Assembly (NCBI GenBank): GCA_963975265.1
Contig: CAXBGT010000108.1
Span: 1-19,147 of the forward strand
Direction: 5' to 3'
DNA: 19,147 nucleotides
Origin: CAJXUU01 sp963975265
GTDB taxonomy: Bacteria; Bacteroidota; Bacteroidia; Chitinophagales; Saprospiraceae
Of the stretch, positions 1 through 7,414 are shown one piece after another; within the stretch, counting starts at the first letter, position 1; each line of letters begins with the position of its first letter. Below the pieces are notes generated by a model that did not search any database, had not been told where the DNA came from, and saw only the letters and a list, made by a program, of their open reading frames with translations. A program made the position numbers and the translations under genes.

Positions 1-746
1 TTATTTTATTTATAATTCTATGTCCAGTTTTAATAATTAGTCAAAATGTAGAAGTTGAGGGCGGACTAATAGCGGACTCAATAGACGTACAATCAGGGCT
101 TATTAAGAATGTCGCAGATCCTATATCTGCACAGGATGCGGCGACAAAGGCTTATGTAGACAATATTTTGCTTTCATTTGCTATTGGGTTAGGGCCTACA
201 GGAGTACAAGGATTACTTAATATAGGGTATACACCATTGGCTATTCTCAATGGGGGTGCATCCATCACAGATTTCTATGGGTTAAACTATGGAGGTGGTA
301 TCATCTTCTATCTACTGCCTGATGGTACTGGTTTGGTAGCGGCACCTGAAGATCAAAGCGTGGGAGCAGAATGGGGGTGTATTGGTACAGATATACCTGG
401 TTTACCAAATGTTACTAACTTCCCTCCATCTGGTCCTGGAGCAGAAGTTGGAGATGGTGTTACAAACACGGCTGTTATTTTGAATGAATGTACTTCCTCA
501 GTCATAGCTGCAGCGATTTGTGCTTCTTATGATGATGGCACTTGGTTTTTACCTTCGGCAGGTGAGCTGAATTTGATGTATACTAATCTTTATCAAGCCG
601 GGCTTGGCGGGTTTGCGGCTGATTGGTACTGGAGTTCTACAGAGGTCGGCAACAACGTTGCGTGGGTACAGAGTTTCGACAATGGCATTCAGTTCAACTT
701 CAATAAGAGCGACAATTACGTTGTTCGGGCAGTTCGGGCTTTTTAA
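1..746 (+). CDS. DGR-type variable protein, Lcl_C/DUF1566 domain (5' end outside window)
   Basis: The reading frame is open from base 3 to the TAA at 744-746, so the gene begins before the window; an internal TTG at 168 is not a credible start. The visible N-terminus is hydrophobic and ends like a signal peptide (ILCPVLIISQ), so the protein is probably exported. Next comes the motif DAATKAYVD, common in Bacteroidota surface and tail-fibre-like proteins. A Lcl_C/DUF1566 C-type-lectin-like domain follows: YGGGIIFYL, AEWGC, WFLPSAGEL, WYWSSTE, and the terminal VRAVRAF. This is the domain that DGRs commonly diversify. The last ~40 codons (about 624-743) look like a variable repeat: many variable codons end in C or T (GTC, GGC, GTT, AGT, GAC, ATT, TTC, AGC), as expected when AAY codons of a template are mutated at adenines. 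A DGR reverse transcriptase remnant lies directly downstream. Ligand unknown. The family call is confident; DGR target status is strong inference. Confidence 0.85.
   Translation, partial: ILFIILCPVLIISQNVEVEGGLIADSIDVQSGLIKNVADPISAQDAATKAYVDNILLSFAIGLGPTGVQGLLNIGYTPLAILNGGASITDFYGLNYGGGIIFYLLPDGTGLVAAPEDQSVGAEWGCIGTDIPGLPNVTNFPPSGPGAEVGDGVTNTAVILNECTSSVIAAAICASYDDGTWFLPSAGELNLMYTNLYQAGLGGFAADWYWSSTEVGNNVAWVQSFDNGIQFNFNKSDNYVVRAVRAF
624..746 (+). repeat. Putative DGR variable repeat (VR)
   Basis: This is the 3' end of the DUF1566 gene, from WYWSSTE to the stop. Invariant codons (TGG, CAG, AAT GGC, AAG) alternate with codons of form NNY at positions where DGR templates usually carry AAY. The terminal block CGGGCAGTTCGGGCTTTTTAA resembles the conserved end that serves as the initiation-of-mutagenic-homing site in related elements. 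No template repeat was found by eye in this window, so the call rests on codon pattern and on the adjacent reverse transcriptase. The 5' boundary is approximate. Confidence 0.6.
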
Positions 747-774
747 CAATTTAACAATTTATCTATTTATTAAA

Positions 775-788
775 ACCGCATTAGCGGT
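775..788 (+). promoter_or_regulatory. Small hairpin just downstream of VR
   Basis: ACCGC, ATTA loop, GCGGT: a perfect 5-bp stem with a 4-nt loop, 28 nt after the stop codon of the variable protein. In studied DGRs a short GC-rich hairpin with a 4-nt loop lies just beyond the variable repeat and aids homing. The position and loop size fit that role. A weak transcription terminator is the alternative: an imperfect U-rich stretch (TTTT at 793-796) follows after a gap. Confidence 0.4.
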
Positions 789-802
789 CGAATTTTAATT
801 AG

Positions 803-1725
803 AGATGCGCTTACATCAATAGTTACCAGTATGTAAGGTGTATCGATGAATGCATTAAAGAATGCTCGGCAGCATATACTCGGGATTGTTACAATCTGAA
901 ACTTGACATTCAAGGGTTTTCCCTAAATATTAACTAGGATTTGTTAATCGAAATGCTAAAGTCATTTCTTGACAATAAATACAGTTTCACTGACTGGGAG
1001 TTCTTATTCTCGTGTATCAAGAAAGTAGTAATGAATAATCCTGCCACAAATTGTATAATAAAGGGTAGGAAATCTGATTGGGATGGCTTACAAAAAAAAT
1101 AAAAGTCTATTTTATAGTCCTATTGGATGTGGTCTACCCATAGGAAATCTCACCAGTCAGGTATTTGCCAATATTTGTATGGACAAATTTGACCACTAAG
1201 TAAAACATGATTGGCATCAGATCCTATGGCAGATATGTTGATGATTTTGTCATTGTACTAGAGGACAAATCATTGCTTAAAGAGCTTATAAGCACATTAG
1301 GCAATTTTCTAAATAATGAACTTCATTTAACCCTGCATCCTAAGAAGATTTACTTGCAACATTATAGCAAGGATGTCCCTTTCTTAGGCACAATGATAAA
1401 ACCTGGTCGTATCTACATTGGGAAGAGAACTAAGAGTAATTTTTATCAAGCGATTCAAAAGCAGAATGCAATTGTAAGAAACCGCAAACCTACAAAGGAG
1501 GAACAATTGACATTTCAAAGTAGTATGTTCTTGGTGGCTAGAAATGCAAATTATTTAAAGAGACATAGAAAAGAGAGCAGATATACAAATTCATTAAAAT
1601 ACTACCACCCAGTTATTTGGTGGATTCCATTTTTTTATCTTCTTGCTTCACTTACTTCTTTGAAATTGATCCAATCTGATGCTGAGCAATTTGAGGATTA
1701 CTTTTATCTATTTAAATACCAATAA
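803..1725 (+). pseudogene. Decayed DGR reverse transcriptase (5'-truncated, stops and frameshifts)
   Basis: Reverse transcriptase of the DGR clade, which copies the template RNA with adenine mutagenesis. Reading across three frames recovers, in order: DCYNLKLDIQGF (motif A with catalytic Asp), GCGLPIGNLTSQVFANI (motif B region), and GRYVDDFVIV (motif C, YVDD box). A thumb/C-terminal region follows from 1207 to the TAA at 1723-1725 (LHPKKIYLQHY, PFLGTMIKPGR). Lesions: the N-terminal palm and finger part before motif A is largely missing; TAG at 935-937; a frame change at the run of eight A at 1092-1099; TAA at 1197-1199; another frame change near 1203-1207. Only the last part (172 codons from 1207) is open. 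No accessory avd gene or template repeat lies between it and the target gene. It is almost certainly non-functional. Confidence 0.88.
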
Positions 1726-2344
1726 AACTTACGAAGGAATTGCTGCCGAGGAGTTTTACCATGATTCAATGCATGCAAACAGTAAACACTTTGAAAACTA
1801 TTCCAAACCTCATTAAGTAATATTACCTTTCAAACTTTATACAGTTTAAAATCTAATATAGCAAATGGTAACACGGTAAGTAACATTGAGTGATGATAGA
1901 AGAGTTCGTTGCTCACTCCTCCACATGCTCTTGGAGGTTATGTGGTATTATTAAAAGGGAAATAAATGGAAGTAAAAACGCTGATGATTAAATGATTAAA
2001 AAAAATAAATTCAAGTGTGATGTTTGTTAAAAAAATCACAGTTTATATGATGTAATTAAATTTGAATTACCTAGACATGAATCTTTCAATTTTTCACTGG
2101 AAAACAAATTTCCTTTGCTAACGAATCAGTATCTTTATGATAATAAAAGTCAAAATTAAATAATTATAGACGCTGATAGTCAGCGACTTAGATAACGTCA
2201 GTCAGAACTGGGAAGATGAAAATACATCTAATTCTGATCAAAGGATATGCTAAAACGTTTTACAAGTTTAAATAGATTTTGTAGCTTTGAAATTAGAATT
2301 GACATAGTACATTACAAGGACAGTATAATAAAATTGATGATAAG
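1726..2344. other. Intergenic region without recognisable gene
   Basis: About 620 bp of very AT-rich DNA with stops in all frames. Visible structure is limited to a hairpin CCTCCA/TGGAGG at 1918-1937 (with a competing CCACAT/ATGTGG pairing at 1921-1945), a perfect CGCTGA-TAG-TCAGCG hairpin at 2171-2185, and a TAnnTTTG-like box at 2282-2289. I see no homology to the DGR or to the GH16 gene. Confidence 0.6.
2282..2289 (+). promoter_or_regulatory. Possible Bacteroidota -7 promoter box for the GH16 gene
   Basis: TAGCTTTG matches the TAnnTTTG consensus recognised by the primary sigma factor of Bacteroidota, about 55 nt before the GH16 start. A clean TTTG -33 element is not present at the expected 19-21 nt upstream (only a GTTTT-like run near 2256), so this is a weak call. 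Confidence 0.3.
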
Positions 2345-3751
2345 ATGAAGAATACAAATATTGATATTAAACCAACCAATAATTGGACAAAGTTCCTGGC
2401 TTTAGTAATTTCCCTTTTCCTCTTGATATTCGTTTTTTCCTGTTCAAAAGAGGATTTAGAGGAAGAAGATAACGGTTATACGCTTACCTGGTCGGATGAA
2501 TTCAATGAAGCGGATATTGATAAGGTAAATTGGAATTTCGAAACTGGAGATGGCACAGATTACGGATTGCCTGCGGGATGGGGGAATAATGAATTGCAGA
2601 TTTACACAACTGAAGCGAATAATATCGCAATCATTGAAGATGATACCATGTCTGTTTTATCTATAACAGCATTAGAAGATGGAAATGGAGGGTACACCTC
2701 CTCTAAGATAACCACCAAGGACAAAGTAAGTATCAGGTTTGGGCGTATTGAAGTAAGAGCTAAAATGCCACAAGGGCAGGGAATATGGCCAGCCATCTGG
2801 ATGCTTGGTGATAATAATGATGAAGTGGATTGGCCTGGATGTGGTGAAATCGATATCGCTGAAGTGCTGGGTCACGAGCCATCTACCTATCATTCGACCC
2901 TTCATTATACGAATGGTAATTATGGTAAAGGAGAGCTCCAGGAATCCTTCGATTTGAGTTCCGGTACTTTTAGTGATGATTACCACATTTTCAGAGCAGA
3001 ATGGACCGATCAGTCCATCATTTTTAGTGTGGATGAAGTTGAAATCGGGAACATTCCGATTGAAGAAGATATGAAGGAATTTCAACGGAGCTTTTACCTC
3101 ATTATGAATGTTGCAGTTGGAGGTTATTGGCCTGGTAATCCAGATAATACCACGAGCCTTCCTCAATCTATGCTCGTAGATTATATTCGGGTATACAGTA
3201 AAGATGACTACGATGCACCTGCAGCTCCAGCCTTGAATATTGAAGAAGAAACGCTAGGTGGGAATTTGCCACCTGATATTGGAAATGCAGCAATAAAGGA
3301 AGATTTTACATTATTTGGAGACGTGGGAATTACAGGGCTTGGACCAATAGGTGCTCCGGATGTTTACCTCTCCGGTATGGCCATCGATGGAGATCAAAGC
3401 CTAGTTTATAATTTCCCAGGCTTATCCTGGGGAGGAGCATGGTTTGAGCTGGAATCAGGAGTTGATATTAGTGGATATTCCGAACTCCATTTTTCAGTTA
3501 AAATGTCTGAAGAATTGTACGAAGCAGAAATTAAACTGGAGAGCTCCAATAGTGCAGCAGCGATCTTTCTAGATGATTATAATGCTATGCCTGTAGAAGA
3601 TGGATTTGTGGAATACACGATCCCGCTTTTCGATTTTGAAGGTTTGGATCTATTAAATGTGCATATTCCATTCGCTTTCTGGAATCCAAAGGATGAGAAT
3701 GAATCCTGGGTTCAAGGTGAGGTGTTTATTGATAATGTTTACTTGAAGTAA
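2345..3751 (+). CDS. GH16 endo-beta-1,3-glucanase (laminarinase-like) lipoprotein with C-terminal CBM-like domain
   Basis: Predicted to cleave beta-1,3-glucans such as laminarin at the cell surface. Residues 1-33 are a lipoprotein signal: a hydrophobic core, then FVFSC with Cys33, followed by an acidic stretch (SKEDLEEED) of the kind seen in surface-exported Bacteroidota lipoproteins. The GH16 domain spans about 45-285. It contains WSDEFN, WGNNELQ and WPAIWML, then GEIDIAE with the nucleophile and acid/base pair at Glu168 and Glu173 and the intervening Asp170, and finally VDYIRVY at its end. This arrangement is typical of GH16 laminarinases. Residues ~300-468 form a second beta-rich domain (GGAWFELESGVDISGYSELHFS ending FIDNVYLK) that looks like a carbohydrate-binding module; I cannot name its family. 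The gene is complete. No SusC/SusD partner is visible. Exact substrate is inferred from family. Confidence 0.93.
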   Translation: MKNTNIDIKPTNNWTKFLALVISLFLLIFVFSCSKEDLEEEDNGYTLTWSDEFNEADIDKVNWNFETGDGTDYGLPAGWGNNELQIYTTEANNIAIIEDDTMSVLSITALEDGNGGYTSSKITTKDKVSIRFGRIEVRAKMPQGQGIWPAIWMLGDNNDEVDWPGCGEIDIAEVLGHEPSTYHSTLHYTNGNYGKGELQESFDLSSGTFSDDYHIFRAEWTDQSIIFSVDEVEIGNIPIEEDMKEFQRSFYLIMNVAVGGYWPGNPDNTTSLPQSMLVDYIRVYSKDDYDAPAAPALNIEEETLGGNLPPDIGNAAIKEDFTLFGDVGITGLGPIGAPDVYLSGMAIDGDQSLVYNFPGLSWGGAWFELESGVDISGYSELHFSVKMSEELYEAEIKLESSNSAAAIFLDDYNAMPVEDGFVEYTIPLFDFEGLDLLNVHIPFAFWNPKDENESWVQGEVFIDNVYLK

Positions 3752-3804
3752 AGCCCCAATTTATAAAAATGATCCTTATGCTTGTTTTGTTTTCGAATTA
3801 TTAG

Positions 3805-4098
3805 CTGAACTCTGTCAAACCTTATCCATATTGCATTTGCAATGCGTGCAAATATACAAATGATTCTGATTTCCTTGCAGAATTAGTTGTCAATCAAATC
3901 GTTGCGGTTGAAGAATATCTAAATGATAAAAACTATCAAGCTATAGTAGCGAAATTTGGGAATTTTGGAAGAAAAAGCTATTCTCTTCATTTCAACTGGT
4001 ACGAATTGCAGTGTATAACAATTAGTACCAAAGGATTGAAATCTTCTACGACTTTTAGCATTTTTGACAGTGTCCCGTTTAAAACGGGACCAATTTAA
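3805..4098 (+). pseudogene. Startless coding-like frame, unknown family
   Basis: An uninterrupted 97-codon frame follows a TAG at 3802-3804 and ends at TAA 4096-4098, but contains no ATG or GTG. Its translation looks protein-like (CICNACKYTNDSDFLAEL, EEYLNDKNYQAIVAKF, FGRKSYSLHFNWYELQC), with a CxCxxC cluster near the start and alternating hydrophobic/polar character. I do not recognise a family. The opposite-strand ORF over the same bases (60 codons) looks like a shadow, being rich in Arg/Lys/Phe without pattern. The likely explanation is the 3' remainder of a gene whose 5' end was lost. A non-standard start (CTG 3805 or TTG 4006) is less likely. Confidence 0.35.
4072..4090 (+). terminator. 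Perfect palindrome at end of the startless frame
   Basis: GTCCCGTTT and AAACGGGAC are exact reverse complements separated by one base; as a hairpin this gives about 7 bp of stem with a TTAAA loop. It overlaps the last codons of the startless frame. There is no T-run after it on the plus strand, so an intrinsic terminator is only one option; an operator or a mobile-element end is also possible. Confidence 0.35.
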
Positions 4099-4336
4099 CA
4101 TAACAGCTCTTATCTGTGTAAAGTATTAAATTCGTTCACACAACAAATCAATAAAAAGGGATGGGATTATAGCCTCGTTAAACTGCAATGTATATTGTAA
4201 AATGAAATAGGGTTTTGATATTTAAGTTCGAAAAAGTCTCAATTTTCTAACTATGAAGATAGAGAACGATGGTTTACAGATGATTTTTTTGGTTAAAGAT
4301 GTAGTAGTGTTTTTAATCTAATCTTACGCTCGCCGC

Positions 4337-4621
4337 ATGGGCGGACATTTCTTACTTGTTTATTCAATTTCATTGAAGTCAAATAGAGACTGTTCAAGTT
4401 ATAAAAAATTTACAAATTTTAATGCTCATTTTACGGATGGTACTATGGACTGGATGGCTAAAGATTGGATAAAATTCTCCAATTCCAACGATGAAGAACA
4501 TGAGATTTATCATTTTGACTATGAAAGTGACACTTTAAAATTATATAATCATTCAATGGCAAACGTTGAAGATCAGTGGGTAGTTGGAAGTTTACAACAT
4601 ACTTGGATTATTAATGAATAG
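4337..4621 (+). CDS. Hypothetical protein, 94 aa, possibly a truncated gene
   Basis: The ORF runs from ATG 4337 to TAG 4619-4621, with an in-frame stop at 4319-4321. I do not recognise the family. Residues 30-94 are rich in Trp, Asp and alternating beta-type segments (DGTMDWMAKDWIKF, HEIYHFDYESDTLKLYN, WVVGSLQHTWIINE), as in the last strands of small lipocalin-like secreted proteins. The first ~25 residues look unrelated and there is no ribosome binding site or signal peptide. The frame may therefore be the 3' end of a larger gene with a fortuitous start. The GC-rich CGCTCGCCGC just before the ATG differs in composition from its surroundings and could mark a junction. Confidence 0.45.
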   Translation: MGGHFLLVYSISLKSNRDCSSYKKFTNFNAHFTDGTMDWMAKDWIKFSNSNDEEHEIYHFDYESDTLKLYNHSMANVEDQWVVGSLQHTWIINE

Positions 4622-5141
4622 GCACGACAAGGGTGTTACAGTATGTATTTTAACTATGTAAATCACAATCAGGATTCTAATGATTTCTTTTTGAATATGT
4701 TGTTTTTATATTTAATAGTATCATCAATTGGGTTTATAAAATTTAGTAGTAGTCCTTCTAGTATTGAATTAATTGAGTAAAGAGTCCCAACTTGAAAAGT
4801 CTAAATACAGAGGTGTATGCAAATAGAAAAAACGAGATATAGCATTGCATATCAGATCAGCTTTCCTTTGGTCAACCGCTCGATATGCTTAGGCGTAATG
4901 ATGGAATTACACGCTGCGTTGCGCAATCCCATCATAACGGTCTTGGGGAAAACCCGAGTCATGTGGAATTGGCCTCCGCTTCACTACTGTAAGTTCGCTA
5001 TCGCTCCCCAAGTCCTCATGTCATAGGATACGAAGGAAATACGAAATAAAAAATTCTTCTTCGTAGAGTCCTGCGGCCACTTTTCCCTCCGTATCTTCAC
5101 ATATTCCGAAGACCGTTGTCAACCATTAAAAAAAGAAAAAT
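4622..5141. other. Intergenic region dominated by structured repeat copy 1
   Basis: About 520 bp. The first part (4622-4880) is AT-rich and has only a doubtful 45-codon frame at 4643-4780. The second part (4894-5117) is the first copy of the hairpin-rich repeat. The GH65 start codon follows it by 24 nt, leaving little room for a separate promoter. Confidence 0.55.
4894..5117 (+). repeat. Structured intergenic repeat, copy 1 (attC-like)
   Basis: About 110 bp (4899-5009) matches 7249-7360 with high identity, and the end ACATATTCCGAAGACCGTT (5099-5117) matches 7367-7385. Structure: stem-loop 1 pairs 4894-4904 (CGTAATGATGG) with 4929-4939. The larger hairpin pairs AACGGTCTT (4936-4944) with AAGACCGTT (5109-5117), and CATGTGGAATTGG (4960-4972) imperfectly with CCAAGTCCTCATG (5008-5020). 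This copy carries about 80 extra bases (5021-5098) with their own inverted repeat, GATACGAAGG/CCTCCGTATC (5027-5036 and 5086-5095). An AAC...GTT-bounded imperfect hairpin placed between genes recalls integron attC sites. The R'/R'' consensus is poor and no integrase is in the window, so that identity is inference. Confidence 0.7.
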
Positions 5142-7178
5142 ATGAAGCAATTATTAATTTCCATCATTTTACTATCAAGTATATTTTCACATGCCCAAAA
5201 TGATGGTTGGCACATTACTACAACTGACAAAGAAGAATATACAGGAATAGCTATATCAAACGGCAGAATAGGGATGCTAACTTCAGCCGAACCGTTTAAA
5301 ATAAAGCATACTGTACTAAATAATGTTTATGATGTTGACCCAGCTCTTAAAGTAAGTCAAATAGTACATGGAATGGATTTTGGGAATTTAGAAGTTAGTA
5401 TAGACGGAGAACAAGTGACTGTCATGAACATAAGCAATTGGTCGCAGACAATTGACATGAAAGAAGCTGCATTTACAACTCATTTTGACTATAAAGGAAA
5501 GGCCAAAATTTCGTGTACCGTTTATGCTCTCCGCAATCTTCAATATACAGGTTATATTGATGTAAAAATTTCTGCATTGGATGATATAGAGATTAAGGCA
5601 ATTGGTAAAATAACAACGCCAGAAAAATATCAAAATCCACAAAACACATATCAATTGCTGCGTGATGTAGAAACGACTATGCCGATTTTACAGTCAATTG
5701 CCAAAACGCCATTTGGCAAACACTTAGTAGCTACTTCGGGTACTTTCGTTTGGCACCATATCAACTCATCAAGAGAACATCAACGACCAAAACTGACTCA
5801 CACTATCGTTTCACCTTATGAAAACACACTTTCTTTTGAAAAAGAGATTAAAAAAGGTAGTAGTCTTGAATTTGCATGGACAGGGGCTGAATGTACAACG
5901 GCAGATTTTTCTGACCCAAAGTCTGAATCAGAAAGAATGGTCATTTTCAATTTATTAAATTCTCGTGAAGTGCTTTTAGGAGGTCATAGAGCGTTATGGG
6001 AAGAACTTTGGGAAGGTGATATAATTATTGAAGGTGATTTACAATCCCAACAAGATGTTCGTTTAGCACTTTATCATTTATATGCTTTTGGACGAGGTGA
6101 TTCAGATTTGAGTATTGCTCCAATGGGCTTATCCTTACAAGTTCCGTATAATGGACATATCTTTTGGGATACAGAATTATGGATGTTTCCTCCTTTGCTC
6201 TTGCTGAATCAGAATATTGCCCGTTCTTTGGTCAATTATCGTTCTGACAGACTAGAACCTGCTAAGAAACGAGCCATTAACTATGGTTATAAAGGTGCTA
6301 TGTTTCCTTGGGAAAGTGATGATACTGGGGAAGAAGCTACTCCACCTTTTGCATTAACAGGACCTTTCGAACATCATATTACCGCAGATATAGGGATTGC
6401 ATTTTGGAATTACTATCGAGTGACAAAAAGTAAAAAATGGTTAGAAGAAAAGGGGTATCCTGTAATGAGAGAAGTTGCTGACTTTTGGGTGAGCAGGGTG
6501 ACTAAAAATAATGACGGCAGCTATTCAATAAACAATGTTGTTGGGGCAAATGAATTTGCTCCAAATGTGAATGACAATGCGTTTACCAATGGTGCTGCAA
6601 TAACGGCTTTGGAGTATGCGGATTTGGCAGCAAAAGACTTAGGAATTACTCCAAATCCAGAATGGAAAGAGGTTGCTAGCTATATTAACATTTTGAAATT
6701 TCCAGACGGAACCACAAAGGAACATGCTGCATACGATGGTGATAGAATTAAACAGGCAGATGTAAATTTGTTATCCTATCCTCTAAATATCGTAAATGAT
6801 AAGGAAACAATTTTGAAAGACTTAAAATTCTACGAACCTAGGTTGGCCAAAGAAGGACCTGCAATGGGCAAGTCAATATTTGCCGTCCTTTATGCTCGTC
6901 AAGGAGATGCAGCCAACGCATTTAGATTATTTAAAGAAAGTTACGTTCCTAACCAACAAAAGCCATTTGGAGCACTTTCAGAAACAGCAACAGCAAATCA
7001 TTCATATTTTGCAACAGGGGCAGGCGGAATGTTGCAAACTATATTGTTTGGTTTTGGAGGATTAGAAATTTCAGATGAAGGAATAATCCAAAAGAATCCT
7101 ATACTCCCTAAAGAATGGAAATCTCTTACAATTAAAGGTATTGGGATGGATAAAAAAACATATCGAATAGGAATCTAA
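5142..7178 (+). CDS. Secreted GH65 family glycoside hydrolase
   Basis: A GH65 enzyme, acting on alpha-glucosides (trehalose, kojibiose, maltose or glucosyl-galactosyl units). Some GH65 members are phosphorylases, others hydrolases. The signal peptide is MKQLLISIILLSSIFSHAQ (cleavage near residue 19), so it is exported. An N-terminal beta-sandwich covers about 20-270, then the (alpha/alpha)6 barrel. Visible family motifs: GHIFWDTELWMFP at 338-350 (aromatic/acidic substrate-binding loop), GANEF with the catalytic-acid Glu471 followed by NVNDNAFTN, and KQAD at 537-540. The length of 678 aa fits GH65 hydrolases, and export in Bacteroidota favours a hydrolase (for example kojibiose hydrolase) over a cytosolic phosphorylase; the exact substrate is not determinable. 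The gene is complete. It is alone between two copies of the structured repeat, starting 24 nt after one; the next begins within about 70 nt of its stop. Confidence 0.88.
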   Translation: MKQLLISIILLSSIFSHAQNDGWHITTTDKEEYTGIAISNGRIGMLTSAEPFKIKHTVLNNVYDVDPALKVSQIVHGMDFGNLEVSIDGEQVTVMNISNWSQTIDMKEAAFTTHFDYKGKAKISCTVYALRNLQYTGYIDVKISALDDIEIKAIGKITTPEKYQNPQNTYQLLRDVETTMPILQSIAKTPFGKHLVATSGTFVWHHINSSREHQRPKLTHTIVSPYENTLSFEKEIKKGSSLEFAWTGAECTTADFSDPKSESERMVIFNLLNSREVLLGGHRALWEELWEGDIIIEGDLQSQQDVRLALYHLYAFGRGDSDLSIAPMGLSLQVPYNGHIFWDTELWMFPPLLLLNQNIARSLVNYRSDRLEPAKKRAINYGYKGAMFPWESDDTGEEATPPFALTGPFEHHITADIGIAFWNYYRVTKSKKWLEEKGYPVMREVADFWVSRVTKNNDGSYSINNVVGANEFAPNVNDNAFTNGAAITALEYADLAAKDLGITPNPEWKEVASYINILKFPDGTTKEHAAYDGDRIKQADVNLLSYPLNIVNDKETILKDLKFYEPRLAKEGPAMGKSIFAVLYARQGDAANAFRLFKESYVPNQQKPFGALSETATANHSYFATGAGGMLQTILFGFGGLEISDEGIIQKNPILPKEWKSLTIKGIGMDKKTYRIGI

Positions 7179-7240
7179 AACGAAATGCCAACAAAGTGTA
7201 AAATGTCAATAGTCGCTAAACGCAGCTAATGCAATTGCAC

Positions 7241-7385
7241 AGACCGATATGATGGAATTACTCCGCTGCGCTGCGCAATCCCCATCATATCGGTCTTGGA
7301 AAACCCGAATCATGTGGAATTGGCATCTGCTTCGCTACGATAAAGTCGGTATCGCTCCCAATCTCGACATATCCCGAAGACCGTT
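7241..7385 (+). repeat. Structured intergenic repeat, copy 2 (attC-like)
   Basis: This copy begins with a perfect 15-bp inverted repeat, AGACCGATATGATGG (7241-7255) with its complement at 7282-7296, enclosing a 26-nt loop. It overlaps a second, larger imperfect hairpin: CGGTCTT (7291-7297) pairs with AAGACCG (7377-7383), and CATGTGGAATTGG (7311-7323) with CCAATCTCGACAT (7358-7370). The second hairpin spans about 95 bp, within the size range of integron attC sites. Because CGGTCT can pair with AGACCG on either side, the two structures exclude each other. It lies 62 nt after the GH65 stop and 30 nt before the DUF6090-like start codon. Confidence 0.72.
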
Positions 7386-7414
7386 AGCCTTCCCCAAGAC
7401 CAACCAATGAAACA

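Larger units (their letters stand above)
3752..4336. other. Intergenic region with gene remnant
   Basis: About 585 bp between the GH16 gene and the next small ORF. It holds the startless coding-like frame at 3805-4098 and a palindrome at its end, described separately. The rest (4099-4336) is AT-rich with frequent stops and nothing I recognise. Confidence 0.5.

Noticed and set aside
604..798. 64-codon ORF overlapping the variable repeat and reading past it
   Set aside because: Alternative frame of the DUF1566 C-terminus; no independent evidence.
2672..3166. 164-codon minus-strand ORF inside the GH16 gene
   Set aside because: Shadow of the GH16 reading frame; the plus frame has clear catalytic motifs.
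3919..4101. 60-codon minus-strand ORF
   Set aside because: Antisense to the more protein-like plus-strand frame at 3805-4098; composition is not coding-like.
4643..4780. 45-codon frame with a hydrophobic middle (possible small membrane protein)
   Set aside because: No ribosome binding site, low-complexity AT-rich codons, no family recognised; could be chance in AT-rich DNA.
4817..5026. 69-codon plus-strand ORF across structured repeat copy 1
   Set aside because: Lies over hairpin arms that recur at 7249-7360, where the frame is not conserved; translation has no domain character.
4936..7385. Insertion sequence with GH65 as passenger
   Set aside because: The flanking copies are direct, not inverted, and no transposase or target duplication is visible; cassette-like or dispersed repeat fits better.
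7226..7396. CRISPR-like array (repeat with palindromes)
   Set aside because: Only two copies, 2.3 kb apart with a gene between; no spacer periodicity and no cas gene.
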